A DNA stretch of 64,000 nt from Rotaria sordida (Eukaryota; Rotifera; Eurotatoria; Philodinida; Philodinidae), in NCBI GenBank assembly GCA_905250125.1, contig CAJNOL010000027.1, forward strand, positions 297,242-361,241. Direction: 5' to 3'. Each line of letters starts with the position of its first letter. The stretch's first letter is position 1. The translations under genes were made by a program, and so were the position numbers. A model generated the notes under the pieces. The model made no database searches. It was not told where the DNA came from and saw nothing but the letters and a program-made list of their open reading frames with translations. Positions 1-12,241 of this stretch are shown piece by piece.

Positions 1-1346
1 AATGAATCCAGTTTTTGACGCGCTTTAATTTGGTATATAATGCTTTGTAATATCATTTACAACTGAAGCTGCTAGAGGGGGAGAAAAAGGTTATGTAACA
101 CCCTGTATAAGGCTACTACTATGGATAGGAAGATAAAATCAGCTACAAAATTCGATTTTTATACTACGCTTCATGTTTTTAGATTTCTTAATGCCTAGAT
201 ATTATCACAATTGCATGAGATAGCGGTTGGCCAAACTTCCACAACAAAATGGATTCTTTTCTGATATTTATTTAGCGCAAAACACAAACTGAAATTACTA
301 TCTCTTAAGAATTCTTGCCAGTCGGTAAAAAGGTAGCCTAGAACAATGAGCTCAAAATCTCGAGATGGAAAATCTTTATTTATTGTCGAATTGAACTTCT
401 AATGGTTGGCTAACTTTTCGTAACCATAATCAATACATTCAGCATAATCCAAGGTCCTTATTGTACTATGAGAAGGTGTGAGTTTAAATTATAGAACTGA
501 GGTATTGATGACGACTAGAAATTTGTCAGTTGGAAACTTTCGCAGTCATATTTCTAGACCGTTAAAGCTGTGAAAATCAATAAAAACGAGCAAAATAGAC
601 TAACTTCACTGCCCTAAAAATTGATAAAAACAATCAGCCAGTTTTAAAAGTTCAACTGGATTGGACTGATAATCGGGTAAACAATCGGTCCAGTTCCAAG
701 TCTGCGCTGATATAGAAAAATCGAATTAAACTGATTTTTATGCCAAAATACGAGAAGATTTTATTGCTTATCGAATAACTCTCCAAAGAAAACAGCTACC
801 GATTTGCAGCTTGCATTATTAGAGAAATACGGTCAAACTCATCTTTCTATATAATAATTACTAGCATTTATCTAAGTCAAGATATATGCAACATAAAAAA
901 TGTTAAAAGATGATAAAAACCCTGTAATAAAAACCAATGTCACTTTTTTTCTAATATAGTTTTCACATTTTAAATTGCATTTGATGTTCAAAGTAAATAT
1001 ACCAAAAGATGCAGCAAGTTCTGGGCTTTCTTCCTATATATAGTAAGTTAACAGATAAAAACGTATAGTAATAAAAAAAAACCACAAAAATCAAAGCGTA
1101 TAATTTCAATTGTCTTCGACTGTATACTCAGAGTCAGAGAGATCTTAATAATATTTGTACAAAATATTATGTCGACCATTTTTAGAAAAACTAAAAGATG
1201 GCACTCTTTACTAATTCATTGGAATAGAGAGTTATAATTCTCCATCATAGAGATGACACCAGTTAAGGATACTATCAGAATAGAAAAAATAAAAAATGGC
1301 CTAGACGAAAATATAATATAGTAACATCGTAAGCTATGTCTAATCT
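1..1346. other. Intergenic, no gene seen
   Basis: AT-rich sequence with short A and T runs. I see no reading frame with family motifs and no convincing chain of exons on either strand. Confidence 0.6.
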
Positions 1347-1354
1347 TTCTGTGT

Positions 1355-1533
1355 CAGTGTTTTATCCAGAGGGGTGCCCGGGGGGGCCGCGCCCCCCCGA
1401 AAATCGAGTTTGCCCCCCCGAAACTTGCGATCATCGTACGATAAACACGTGGCTTGCCCCCCCGAAAATAATTTTTCGCCCCCCCGAAATTCCAAATCGC
1501 CCCTCCGGAGAAAAAATCCTGGATAAAACACTG
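1355..1533. mobile_element. hAT-type MITE with C-rich core
   Basis: The 179-bp element has perfect 15-bp terminal inverted repeats (CAGTGTTTTATCCAG at 1355-1369, its reverse complement at 1519-1533). It is flanked by an identical 8-bp duplication, TTCTGTGT, at 1347-1354 and 1534-1541. An 8-bp target duplication and a terminus beginning CAGNG are hallmarks of the hAT superfamily. There is no transposase, so it must have been moved in trans. The core is unlike anything else in the window: several blocks of about seven C followed by GAAA, and a G-run facing a C-run at 1379-1400. Perfect ends and duplication suggest a recent insertion. Confidence 0.9.
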
Positions 1534-1541
1534 TTCTGTGT

Positions 1542-2577
1542 AAACATCTTTTGAATTTCAATTAAAACAATTATAGAACGACGTGAACAAGTGCAACAAT
1601 AGATTCCATGAAAAAATCATTTGATGAATCATCAACATTAGCCAGTAGTGGATCATTCGTTTAGTTTAAATAGTTACTTCGAGTTCTTATGCTGTACGAT
1701 TATTATTTCTTTACATAGATTCGACGTTCAGTTACTATCCGATATTTATCAATAAATCATGATGACTAAAGTCAGCTACGACGTAGGTTATGTATTAGAA
1801 AGAACTAATGGTTTGTTGATTTAAGCTAATCAATATTAACTTAATCTGCACATTAGATTACACTTAGTAAATATATGAAAGTGACAAAACATGTCAGAAT
1901 TCACCTGTTCATAACTGAGCTGAGAAGAAACCTACAGAAATAGCCTGTACTATCCATTTTTATGGAATTTAAACTCATAAAATTAAGTTTGAATTTGATA
2001 TATAATAGGAATATTTAAAAAATCTTAGCCTTCGGGCAAAAAATTATATTATATTAGAAAGGGACAGATATATCATAAACAAAGATTTAATCTTCAAATA
2101 GAACATTAGCATATTCAGTGTACTACTTTTAATTCGAATATTATTTTAATATTTATTTGTAGTTTATTCTTATCACTAAACAAATAACTAAAGCATCAAA
2201 TGTTATCCATCACGTTTACTGTAATAACCCATATATTATGTTTCACGTTTGTATCACTTTTTCCTTCTTCATTTGCATCTTTCTTTTTTCACTCATGATT
2301 GTACACATATTGGTTCTCTTTGATCATTTGCTCCTTCTTCTTAACTGTAAGCATATTCACTGATTCATTCATTCGGTACTCTTTTTTCTATCTTGATACT
2401 ATGAAACTGTTTTTTTTCATCTTCATTACATACTTCTTATTTTTGCACACACAGCTTGATGTATCAAAGAAAAAACGAAGATTCAATAAAGCTGTCATCT
2501 ATATGCACGATTGTTTTTCACTAATCCACAATCTTTATTAAGTCATATGATCTTTTTTTAATTCGGTTTTTAGTTTT
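1542..2577. other. Intergenic, no gene seen
   Basis: AT-rich DNA upstream of the DUF5672 gene. A short open stretch at 2299-2541 encodes only hydrophobic, phenylalanine-rich peptide and has no ATG at its 5' end; it is not annotated. Confidence 0.5.
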
Positions 2578-3415
2578 ATGATCTTCATCTGCTGTAAAAG
2601 ATTCCCCAGTAAGCATTCTCGATGGTTCTTAATAACTACGTTATGCTTCACAATTGTTATCTTTTATCGAAATTTATTGCATGCTTCAGAATTCGATTCA
2701 AATGTAATACACAATTATACAAATAAATATCCTTTTATAGCACTAATAGTTGACGATAGAGCTAGTCAAGGACTTGTCAATTGATGTTATCAATGTTTTA
2801 CAACATATTCCAATCGATTGGAAAGTTCAAATTATTACATCAGTTCAACATTGGTCTTTCTATAATACATCTTCTCTTTCTTCATTGATCACCAATGATC
2901 GTGTTTTTATGACACCATTAGACTTTCCACGAGTGGATTTTACCGATAGCGAACACATTAATTTACTTCTAACATCTGCATCATTTTGGCACCAAGTACA
3001 AGGTGAAAAAATACTGTATTTTCAAACCGATTCAGCTATCTGTTCGAATTCATCATATAAATTAACAGATTTCTTACAGTATGATTTCATTGGTGTGCCA
3101 TGGCATCGTGGTGGTTCCTATAATGGTGGATTTTCATTACGAAGTCGAAAAAAACTACTTCATTTGTTGGAAAGTAATCGTGCTCGTTATCGATTGCATG
3201 AAACAAATGAAGATGTTTGGCTAAGTCGTAATTTACCTCATGTAAATGCTCGTATTGCTTCGACTCATGTTGCAAACAAATTCTCAGTAGAAAGTATTTA
3301 TCATCCTCGACCATTTGCTGTTCACAAGCCATATTTTAAAGTATTAAGTCCAGTTAATATGAAACTTCTATGTAATGATTGTCCAGAAGTTAGAACTATT
3401 TCTTCTTATTGTTGA
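2578..3415 (+). CDS. DUF5672-family protein, frameshifted
   Basis: The main frame (2750-3415) matches DUF5672 proteins, which look like glycosyltransferases of unknown substrate. Visible family signatures are a QTDSAICSNS-like segment, the D-FIGVPW block, and the NGGFSLRSRKKLL block. The natural start is the ATG at 2578: it encodes a basic cytosolic tip and one hydrophobic segment (about residues 17-32), a type II Golgi-type signal anchor, then leads into the family's IALIVDDRA strand. That frame ends in TGA at 2782-2784, while the family sequence continues one base out of frame (DVINVLQHIP). One extra base near 2777-2784 explains this. It is either a sequencing error or a real disabling mutation; the rest is intact and ends at a normal stop. 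Family identity is secure, catalytic function is not known to me. Confidence 0.7.
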
Positions 3416-4255
3416 TTAAAAATAACTTGTAGCTGTGCCTTATTTCTTTTTTCTTTTTGCATGTAACTCTCTTTTCGAAAAGATGATAATAACATTATTT
3501 CTATTTTTAACAAATTCCCCATTGAATTTTCTGTCAAAATAACAAGATCAAGTTTCTATAGAACGATAAAAGTGCAATATGGAGCATCTTGCTATTTCTC
3601 TCTCTACAAATCTGAAATGTCTCACAAGTTGCGAATTTATATATCGGATCATTCATGGTGTATTTCTTCGTCAGATACCGATTAAATATATCATGATTAG
3701 AGAAGGATGTTAAGCGTCTTTACATAAAGTCAAGTTTTAAAGAAATAATTAAAAATGAATAAACAAGCTTATGAATAAATTCGAATAATAAACACTTGAA
3801 CAATAAATAATATACAACTTCAATCAATCCGTAATATGATGTTATACTTCATATGTGTACTTACAAATAAGGCTTATATTTTTTTTACTAATCATAGCTA
3901 GAAGATGAAATATTTTGATTTTGTAAATTTCAATACTCCATTACTGGTATATTCAATTTGATTTATAAATAGAAAAATCACGTTGATGTAATTATCATTT
4001 AAAATCTATATCATTCAATCATGTAACTTGTACTGTTTTTATTGTTGTTGCACTAATCGTCATTTCTCAATTTTAAAGAAATTTTTAACATGGTTTGTCA
4101 TTTATTTGCTCATTTTGTTTTTCATTTCTAATTATAAGACTACAGATGATAATCTGATAATGTTTCGACAAAAAATGCTGTCCTATTATTCTGAAAAGTT
4201 GAAAACAAAAATTGTTTCATTGATTATTTTATACGAGTTGGTTATTAGATCAAAC
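3416..4255. other. Intergenic, no gene seen
   Basis: AT-rich 3' flank of the DUF5672 gene. A TTG-initiated open frame from 4028 encodes a hydrophobic segment but runs into the foldback repeat at 4256 and shows no family motif. Confidence 0.5.
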
Positions 4256-4650
4256 TACCAACGACAGAATGTTTGCGAATCATATTTTTGATGGGTACTT
4301 CCATAGATAGTCAACCAAGAAAAACACAATGTTCTCAGAAGATTTTTTTTTCGCATGTAGAGCTCGTTAGTCTAAGCATTTTAGCGAAAAAAATATTCAA
4401 GTTTATTCAATAAATTGTGATGCTAGAGTCAAAATATGCAAAAACGTCCACTACCGCTCAGCAGCAGTCAGGAGTATTGTTGTTCTAGCACCATGATGCA
4501 TTGAATAAATTTGAATAGTTTTCTTTTTCATCAAAATGATCAGCGCAACAAACTTTACAGACGAAAAAATCTTCTGAGAATCTTGTGTTTTTGACAGTTG
4601 ACTATCCATGGAAGTGTCCATCAAAAATACGATCCGCAAGCATTTTGTCG
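4256..4650. repeat. Foldback repeat, family A, full copy
   Basis: Two imperfect inverted arms of about 175 bp, roughly 4256-4435 and 4470-4650, separated by about 35 bp. Shared landmarks read from both outer ends inward are ACCAACGACA, ATTTTTGATGG, CTTCCAT-GATAGTCAAC, TTCTCAGAAGATTTTTT and TTATTCAAT. The transcript would fold into one long hairpin. A related single arm lies at 23228-23340, so this is a dispersed family. No target duplication was identified. Confidence 0.8.
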
Positions 4651-5152
4651 TTGGTAAAAAACTAAAGTCTAATGTAAAATTATTTGGGAGAATGGAAGAT
4701 GTTGTTGCTTCACTGTTGATTCTTTCATGATCTGTGACGTTCGAATTAATACATCTTTTAGCAAACGAGGATGATTAACTCGAGTGTTGACTATCTAAAC
4801 AGGAGTATCGATAAAATTGTTTATCTTCATCATAGAAGATAAATTGAGATAGAGAAAGTCAGATTTTAAAAGATACTTATGAAGTTATAGATGATAACAA
4901 TATATTTAGGTTCTAATCTTCATCTCTAATGTTCTTAACTGAAATCTAGAAGATGTTTCTTGTTCTAAAAAAATCAAAATAATTAGGTTTTATGTTGTTA
5001 CTTGCTGGAACAGAATAATCCGTCTTGAAGTTTATTCAAATTTGTAAAATAGATAAAATGTATTGTGTATTTATTTATTTATTTATTTTAATTTAATAAA
5101 TGAGGTGTATACATATTCTTTTTTCTATATGATACAATGAATAAAATAATCT
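4651..5152. other. Intergenic, no gene seen
   Basis: AT-rich sequence with a short ATTT repeat near 5069-5088; probable 3' flank of the zinc-finger gene on the minus strand. Confidence 0.5.
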
Positions 5153-6048
5153 TTAAACTAATAAATTTTTATGTTCATTTTGATGTCGATGAATTCGAAT
5201 ATGTCGATCAAGATTTCCTTTGTGACTTGTTGAATAAGAACATATAGGACAGAAGAATGTTTTTTGACCTGAATGAATCGATTGATGTCGTCTTAAAAGT
5301 GCTTTACGACAAAATGTACGTCGACATGTATCACAATGATAACCACAACGATGTTCTGTATTAACATGTGCACGAAAATGTGCTTTACTGGTAAATAATT
5401 GATTACAACAATCAATTGGTTCTGAAAGTATTTCATGCATTGTTTGTATATGTCGTTTAAGATTATTTAATCGATTTGTTGTATATGAACATTGTGGACA
5501 TGATAAACGACGACGAACTTTTGAATTTAATGACGATATTGATGATGAATTTTTTCGAAGACAATTTTCTGTTGTTAATGAAGCATGAGATTCTTTTTCT
5601 ATTGAAACAGTAGGAATGATAGTTGGAGGTGTTAATAATAGTGGAGGTGGTGATGGTGCTTGAAAATATTGATCAAAAAGATTTCGAAAGAATACTTCAT
5701 GATACAGACGAAACGAAGAATCCAATTGAAAGAGTGAAGATGGTAATGGATAAAAAAGAGAAGATAACAAAACTAGATTGGAATTTGTTTGTTGATTTGA
5801 ACTGAATAAAGACCTAAAAATAATTGAAAATAACAAATTTCATCTATTCTTTTTTTTTTTCATTCCATCTTCATAGATACACTCGATTGATCATCTTTGA
5901 TTTAAAAATTTAAATATCGACATTTCCTTTGTACCAATAGGATTTCAAACAATAATTTGTTCACTTTTTTTTTTATTAATCCATGCAATTTTCATTCCTT
6001 AATACGTATTCTTGAATGCTATACTTACTCATAGTATGAACTCATCAT
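5153..6048 (-). CDS. C2H2 zinc-finger protein
   Basis: Two exons on the minus strand, 6048-6029 and 5813-5153, 226 residues. The large open frame has no usable ATG, but a perfect acceptor (TTATTTTTAG) sits at 5814-5820. An upstream ATGATG exon of 20 nt ends in a GTAAGT donor, and the join keeps frame (GA|G, giving MMSSYYESLF). Zinc fingers lie at residues about 112-133 (CPQC...H-x4-H), 167-187 (CDTC...H-x3-H) and 195-215 (CPIC...H-x3-H). A fourth copy at about 142-161 has adjacent cysteines (CC) instead of C-x2-C and is probably degenerate. The first 100 residues are Ser/Pro/Leu-rich without a recognisable domain. A nuclear, DNA-binding transcription factor is likely; the target is unknown. 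The tiny first exon is the least certain part. Confidence 0.8.
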
Positions 6049-6541
6049 CGTAATGTTATTGTTCAGACTATTAAAAATGACAAATGGACATGAAATCTGT
6101 GAATGTCATTGAGCCGTGTGGTCGTTTTTTTTTCTTCGATTTTTTTTCTTTTTCTTCTCATCTCAAACATCATCATCATCATCACAATATACATACACGT
6201 ATAAGACGATACTCGCTTGCTCATGAATACGAGATTGAACAAAAACAATAAAAAAGAAAACATTCGATTGAAATTAACTTGACTCGTACATCTTTGTGTA
6301 TCTATCCAAAGAGACATGTTGATGTTTCATCTCTCGGAAAAACTTAATCATTGCATGCGTAAATGTGTGTGTGTGTGTCAAAGAGAAAAAAAGGAGAGAA
6401 AAAACGATGACGACAATACCGGTGATAAACGAGCATGCATTAATTGAATGGCATTTGAACTCACTTTTCCCTAGTGACATTACATTAGGTGTTCATTATG
6501 AATACAAAGAAGTAAGAGAGATAATGAAAAAAAGAAACATG
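6049..6541. other. Intergenic, promoter side of the zinc-finger gene
   Basis: Lies between the zinc-finger start and the end of the SUEL/CUB gene, both on the minus strand. Contains a short (TG)n run near 6364-6378 and a (CAT)n stretch near 6168-6183. No gene seen. Confidence 0.5.
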
Positions 6542-8689
6542 TCAAATGTCATCCCAAGAATTAATTTGTCGTGGTTCTTGATTTGATTTTGTTTTATTCA
6601 ATAAACCATGATTATGATTTGTTAAAAAAGAACATTCTGATTTAAGTTCAACAAAATCTTCTTGTTCTTCATAACGTGATTTTGGTAATTGTGGTTCATC
6701 TAATGATTGTGATAGAGAACGTATAGGATATTCTGATGAAGTCGAATCAATATCACGATTATGATGATATCGATTATTTGATATCATTGAATCGATTCCA
6801 AGAGTTTTATGACCACGAAATAATAATGAACGAAGGGTTTTTAAACGATTTGATGCTGCTGCTTGAGGTAGAATTCGATCTCGACGCACTAAATGATTTG
6901 ACATTATTGATGAATCATCAAGATGTAAGGATGATTGTGAATGATGACGACGAGGATGTAATGGTGTTGGATAATTTGATGTTGTTGTTTTCGTTTCACT
7001 ACTTAATGTTGCTGGACGAGGATACAAATTTTGGCAAGATGTGGTTGATTTGGAACGGGTTGGTCTATATACATAATATATACATATACAGGATATATAA
7101 CAATAATAATAGTAATAATAATAATATAAGACGATAGAAGATGCAGTTGCGTGCTGTGTAGAAGGATTAACGAGCCGATTTGTGCTTACCGCAACGAAAA
7201 AATGAACCATATGAGAGCATTGATCATGATCAGAAGGAAGATGACTCCAGTAACAACACAAATAACAATTAATGTCATATTTGAACGACGAAAAGATGAC
7301 GAATTTGGAAATAAATCTAAATATTTTAAATTAAAAGACGAAAAAATTTAATTAATAGAAAAAAGAAAATTATTTTTCTTTTACATCGTTTATAAAGTGA
7401 TTGATTAAGACCTTGCAGCTGTTGTTGTTGTTTATCAACACCAGCTAACGACATAACATCCTAAAGAAAAACAAAAGGGACGAACATTTCATGTCTTAAA
7501 AAATGCTCACACACTTTATGTTCTTCAAGTGTACCAAGAATAGGCGGAGCTATAGCATGGTCGGATGGATATCGTTTTATTAAATCACTAGAATGAGTAA
7601 CACCTAATGACGACAATGGTATGTCTTCTCGTTCACCTCCGCCTACTCGTCTTTCTTGATCAATAGGAACATTCATTTCGTTATTCATATTAGAAATGTG
7701 TAAAGAAGGTTGTTTTGATAAATTTGGTATGGGAAAATTTGTTGATACTGGTGTTCGATTAACAGCTGGTGCAACATAACATTGTAATCGTACAGTTCCA
7801 TTATTTGATACAGGTAAAACAGAATATTTTATTAAAAATCCACCATGTTTAACATGAGCTAATGTATAAAAACGAAGTGTAACATTTTGTTGAATATTAC
7901 TAACAACCGTTAATGGATCTTGTGTAAGACATTTCGTTTGAAAATCTTGTCCAAGCCATAGAATAAGACCAGCTTCAGCACATGTTGGTAAACGAAAATC
8001 AATAACTTCAAGTACAATAGCATGACCTGGTGATGCAAATAATGCACATGGACAATTAAGATTTGATGAAAAACCATGTGGATAATTTGGTGTTGAGAGA
8101 AAACCATATGTTAAAGTTGTATCTTGAGGCTGACAGACATTTTGAAGCGAATATTCTATAAGATGATAATTATGATAATAAGAATTCTTATTTTCTATTC
8201 ATTATAAAAGCTAATTTTATATAATAACATGCATTGCTTGTTTTTTTTTCTATCATGACAGATTTCGTGATCTTCTCTTGTATGTGTGGGTGTATTTTAT
8301 TTAGTTAGTCAATTTTTCTCGTTTTGATGGCATACTCATATTAAAACAACAAACAAAGAGAACTACAGACCTGCAATACATTCAAATTCAGCTTGAATAT
8401 ATGATGCAGCTAAATTCCAACAATCTTGTAATATTAATGGATGTTCAACAACACGAATTGTACAATTTGTAGTTGTCAAACAAATAACATCTTCATGTGG
8501 TACGTCCATTGTACAATCTTTATCAATATATGAACAATCGTTTGACCATGAATAACCATATATAATACGTCCCAATTTTATCAATTGATTATTTGGACAT
8601 CCAAGTGAAAGTGTACCACTTTTTACTTCATCCAAACAATAACTTTGTTTTGAATGACCTAATTAAATTGATACATTGGCAAAAAAACA

Positions 8690-8723
<34 letters not shown>

Positions 8724-8800
8724 TTCCAAAACTTATTCTTATACTTACCAATACGAGCTAAAACTAGAGAAGGTAAGTAGAAGACTAGGACTAGAAGCAT
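6542..8800 (-). CDS. SUEL-lectin/CUB type I membrane protein
   Basis: Six exons on the minus strand: 8800-8749, 8658-8371, 8155-7515, 7460-7385, 7316-7190, 7064-6542. They total 1707 nt, 568 residues, with every junction in phase. Order: signal peptide (MLLVLVFYLPSLVLA, 1-15); galactose/rhamnose-binding SUEL lectin domain (about 23-112, with YGYSWSNDCSY and WNLAASYIQAEFEC); CUB domain (about 118-226, opening CQPQ and with LSTPNYPHGF); a linker; one transmembrane helix (about 364-392); a Ser/Arg-rich cytoplasmic tail of about 175 residues. One exon donor (7514) is GTGTGT, the others are standard. The architecture suggests a cell-surface receptor or adhesion protein binding glycans outside and signalling through its tail. 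SUEL plus transmembrane recalls EVA-1-type guidance receptors, but those carry two SUEL domains and no CUB, so I give no symbol. Confidence 0.88.
8691..8721. repeat. (TAA)n microsatellite
   Basis: About ten TAA units inside the first intron of the SUEL/CUB gene. Confidence 0.9.
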
Positions 8801-9942
8801 ACTGTATAGAAGTGTTGCTTTCCTAGTCAAAATAACTCAAATCAATGACTGTATTTATTGTTGTCTATTCTTTTCGTTGTCTAATTGCACATATGAACAT
8901 TGTCCAGACAAGAGACAAACACCCGTCGCATCCATGTTTGTATATCCGTCCTTTCCGGTAACAAACATTGTTTCATCACTGAAGCCAGTTATCATTTTTC
9001 TTCTACGTACCTATTTTGTTGACATGACGTGCGTAAGCTTATCATTTGTTTAGTTTATTCAAAAAATTATTTTTTGAAATAAAAAAAAAATAAAAATAAA
9101 AAAAACTTTATTTATGTTTCTTCATTCAATAGAATTACTAGTTCATATGAAAAGAAATATATTAAAAGAATTAAAATGTGTTGATTAAATATTTAACTTG
9201 TAGTTAAAAACATTTCTAAGAAAATGAGTGTTATACGAGATTATTTTTTAGTGAAATAATTACTTTAGCCGAACATTATATAGACCAACGAATAGAATGA
9301 TGAAACTATTTAAAAATAAAACAACCTAATTTTTTTCCATATATTGTTTTTTTTGCTTGAGAATAAATTAGATTGAATTCATTTTTTGTTTTTTTTTCAG
9401 ATCTTAATTAATATCATTCATTATTACAAATGATATTATGTTATCACTTTTTTTTTTTGACATGATTATTTGGATAAAGCATTCGTGACAACCAGAAATC
9501 AGGTTTTGATTATTCGGTAATTCGAACTAACATATTTCTCGTTAATATTAAGTATCTTCTATTAAATAAGACACATCTGATGACAGAAAGTATCTATCGA
9601 TTTTTTAATCTTTATATCCACATAAGGTCTGTATGATAATTGTTGGTTATAAGCGTACTGTCTATCATGCAAACAGTTTCCAATAACGAACAACAAACAA
9701 ATAATCAAAAGAAAGCCGTAGTATCATAAACATTTATATTTGACGTTTGATCGTTTAATGCATTATAGAACGAGAAAGACAAAAGCGTCAAAAAAAACGA
9801 GAGAAAGACATAACGATTTAGTACTAACAAAACAAAAATCTGTCCATAAAAAAAAATAATCAAGAGAAAAAGAAAAGAAAACTAAGACCTAAATAAGAAT
9901 ATGATGTTTATAGAACGAACAACGCAAATATAGCAAAAGAAA

Positions 9943-9969
9943 TATCTATCTATCTATCTATCTATCTAT
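9943..9969. repeat. (ATCT)n microsatellite
   Basis: Six to seven perfect ATCT units. Confidence 0.9.
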
Positions 9970-10327
9970 TTATTAACTAGTCCTTGGATCGCATCCGAGA
10001 AAAGAAAATAAGTCGTATAAGAAAATTAAGATTGGTTGTTGTGCGTCTATCCATCTGTCAATGATTCTTAATAGTTGTTGTTAACAATAATAGGTTTGCT
10101 TTAATGACCATAACGTATTTATCGTCCTTTTTTTTTGTCAATATTTTGCTCTTATTTTCTTATTTTCTTTCGGCTATTCCAATTCTTGTTTTCATTCATT
10201 TTTCTTCTTATCGATACAATTAAGTCAGGTAGAATCATCAATATTGATAGTATATCAGCAAAAAGACCCAAATGATTTTGATTTCTATTCTATCTATGAT
10301 AGAATGATATTGACCATCGTGGATTGT

Positions 10328-10591
10328 TTATAAAGATAAAAGTAATAAAATAAAAAGAGCAAAAACCTCTTGAGAAACGTAATCATGAACTGTTTGAACC
10401 TGTAGAATACTGGAATAACGAGAGAAAAAAAATGATTTCATGAGATAATCATGGATGTGCAGGAGAAATATATTAATTGCAAAGAAACAACAAGCAATAG
10501 GACTGAGTTTTTCTAGAACATCGCAAAAAAAATACACATGAAGTACATGTAATAGTAATATGAAGAAATGCAAAATGGTACTAGCTCCCAT
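10328..10591 (-). CDS. Weak hypothetical multi-helix ORF
   Basis: ATG-initiated frame of 87 codons on the minus strand encoding two or three hydrophobic stretches (MGASTILHFFILLLHVLHVY, then PIACCFFAINIFLL, and a Phe/Leu-rich end). I recognise no family. It could be a small membrane protein, the first exon of something longer, or a chance open frame, which is common at this base composition. Confidence 0.2.
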   Translation of the reverse strand: MGASTILHFFILLLHVLHVYFFCDVLEKLSPIACCFFAINIFLLHIHDYLMKSFFFSRYSSILQVQTVHDYVSQEVFALFILLLLSL

Positions 10592-11527
10592 TATAGTTGA
10601 CTAAGTATACAAAAAAATTTATTATATTATAATGACAAGCAGAAATGCAAGTCATATTAGTCCGTCAACCTGATTTGTCCTGTCGACAGACAACTGTCAT
10701 ATCAGTAACAAGATACATAAAAGGATCTCATGATCGTTAGAATTTTGCCACTACAAAATGACATATACATATACCTTAGCTTATCAGGGTCTAAGAGTCA
10801 TAAACATCACATTGTTTCCAAATATATATCTGATCGATAACGTTGTCTTCTTTTTTTTCTATTTTATTTTTACTTTAACAGATATTTCCAAACGACCTTA
10901 TTTTAAAATTAATTCACTTTATTTACTTATACAGATGAGATGTTGAGGACGAGAGAAAAAAAAAAAGAAACATGAGTTTTTCTTTGTTCAGACGTTCATT
11001 AGTAAATCGGATACGTTTATATAATTGAAGTAGTTTTCTATAATACAAAAATAACAATAATCAGACACAATTATAAATCTTTCTTTTTCCTTAGTTTTGT
11101 TTTCTTTTCTATATGCATATAAAAAGCTATTTACTACTGTTTTTACAATACTTTCATTTCTCAGATGTCATATTTGATTAAAGGCAATCGTAAGATGATG
11201 AGAAAAGGCAACATTATACGCTGTTAAATTCTCAAGAGACTCCACAAGTGTATGCGTTTTCATATACAACAAATAAAAAACTAACTACTGCTTGTTATTC
11301 GATGATGATAGCAATAAGAACTTGTTGTTGTCTACGTTTTTCTTTTTTTTTTTTTTCTTGCGTCAGGTGCATAGCAGCACACTGTATTCAAGTTAGTAAA
11401 ACAGCGTAATATAATATGTTCCTTCTTTTTCTTCTAAAGAAATTTAAAACTAAGCTTTTTATTTGTTTTTCATTAGATTGGTGTTATTCTTTCTAACTTC
11501 TTTGTCATATTCAGACAAGAATTAATA

Positions 11528-12241
11528 ATGGGAAATAAAATTGAAAAAAATTGTCTTGATCAAAATATTATTGACAAATTAATTGAAGACACAGGCCTAG
11601 AACGTGAAGTTATTATTGCATGGAGGTAAGTAAAACATAGAAGAAAAAAGAATATATATAATTTATGGAAAATTCAATAAATTTTTTTTTTTGTTTGCTG
11701 TTTATTTATTAGAAAACAATTTCTAATGGCTTGTCCATCAGGAAAAATGGATCGAAAAAAATTTTATAAATTCTATCGTACATTACGTGTTGAATCAGAT
11801 GAAAAAGTAAAGGAAATAGCCAATTTTGTTTTTACAGCATTTGATCGAGATTCAAATGGAAAAATTGATTTTAATGAATTTCTTTGTATGTTTAGTTTGA
11901 TTTTCTTTTTGTCTTAGAAAAGAATTTTTATAAAATTTTTTTTAGGTGGTTATGCTATAACTTCATTAGGTACAATGCGTCAAAAACTCGATTATGTGTT
12001 TGCACTTTATGATAAAGATAAAAATAATTCAATTGATCGAAAAGAAATGATAAGAGTTATATCGGCTATGTATGATTTATTAGGAAAATCTAAAAAAGAT
12101 TATCCACCTGAACGTTGTGTTGATGATGTCTTTTCATTAATTGATGTTAATAATGATCATTCATTAACTAAAGATGAATTTATTGATGGTGTTTTAAAAA
12201 ATCCTTATCTTTCTGATATTATATCACCATTTAATGAATAA
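11528..12241 (+). CDS. Neuronal calcium sensor-type EF-hand protein
   Basis: Three exons, 11528-11625, 11713-11885 and 11946-12241, giving 188 residues, the usual size for the NCS/visinin/recoverin family. The N-terminus MGNKIEK carries the Gly-2 expected for myristoylation. EF-hand loops with Asp at position 1 and Glu at position 12 lie at 77-88 (DRDSNGKIDFNE), 113-124 (DKDKNNSIDRKE) and 157-168 (DVNNDHSLTKDE). The first EF-hand is degenerate (ACPSGKMDRKKF), as in all family members. It should bind three Ca2+ and act as a membrane-linked Ca2+ switch. Both introns are about 60-90 bp. An acceptor-like CATATTCAG lies 12 bp before the start. I cannot choose among NCS-1, hippocalcin-like and KChIP-like subfamilies. 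Confidence 0.92.

Larger units (their letters stand above)
8801..11527. other. Intergenic, 2.7 kb
   Basis: Separates the divergent SUEL/CUB and calcium-sensor genes, so it should hold both promoters. AT-rich with many homopolymers, one tetranucleotide repeat and one weak hydrophobic ORF listed separately. Confidence 0.5.

Noticed and set aside
1336..1561. Overlapping + and - frames of 72-73 codons
   Set aside because: They are translations of the C-rich MITE core; the peptide is a low-complexity Pro/Gly product of the repeat.
4028..4291. Hydrophobic 87-codon frame that could be a type II membrane protein
   Set aside because: It starts with TTG, has no family motif, and its 3' part lies in the foldback repeat.
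6063..6586. Several overlapping frames on both strands
   Set aside because: Built from T-runs, (CAT)n and (TG)n repeats between two well-supported minus-strand genes.
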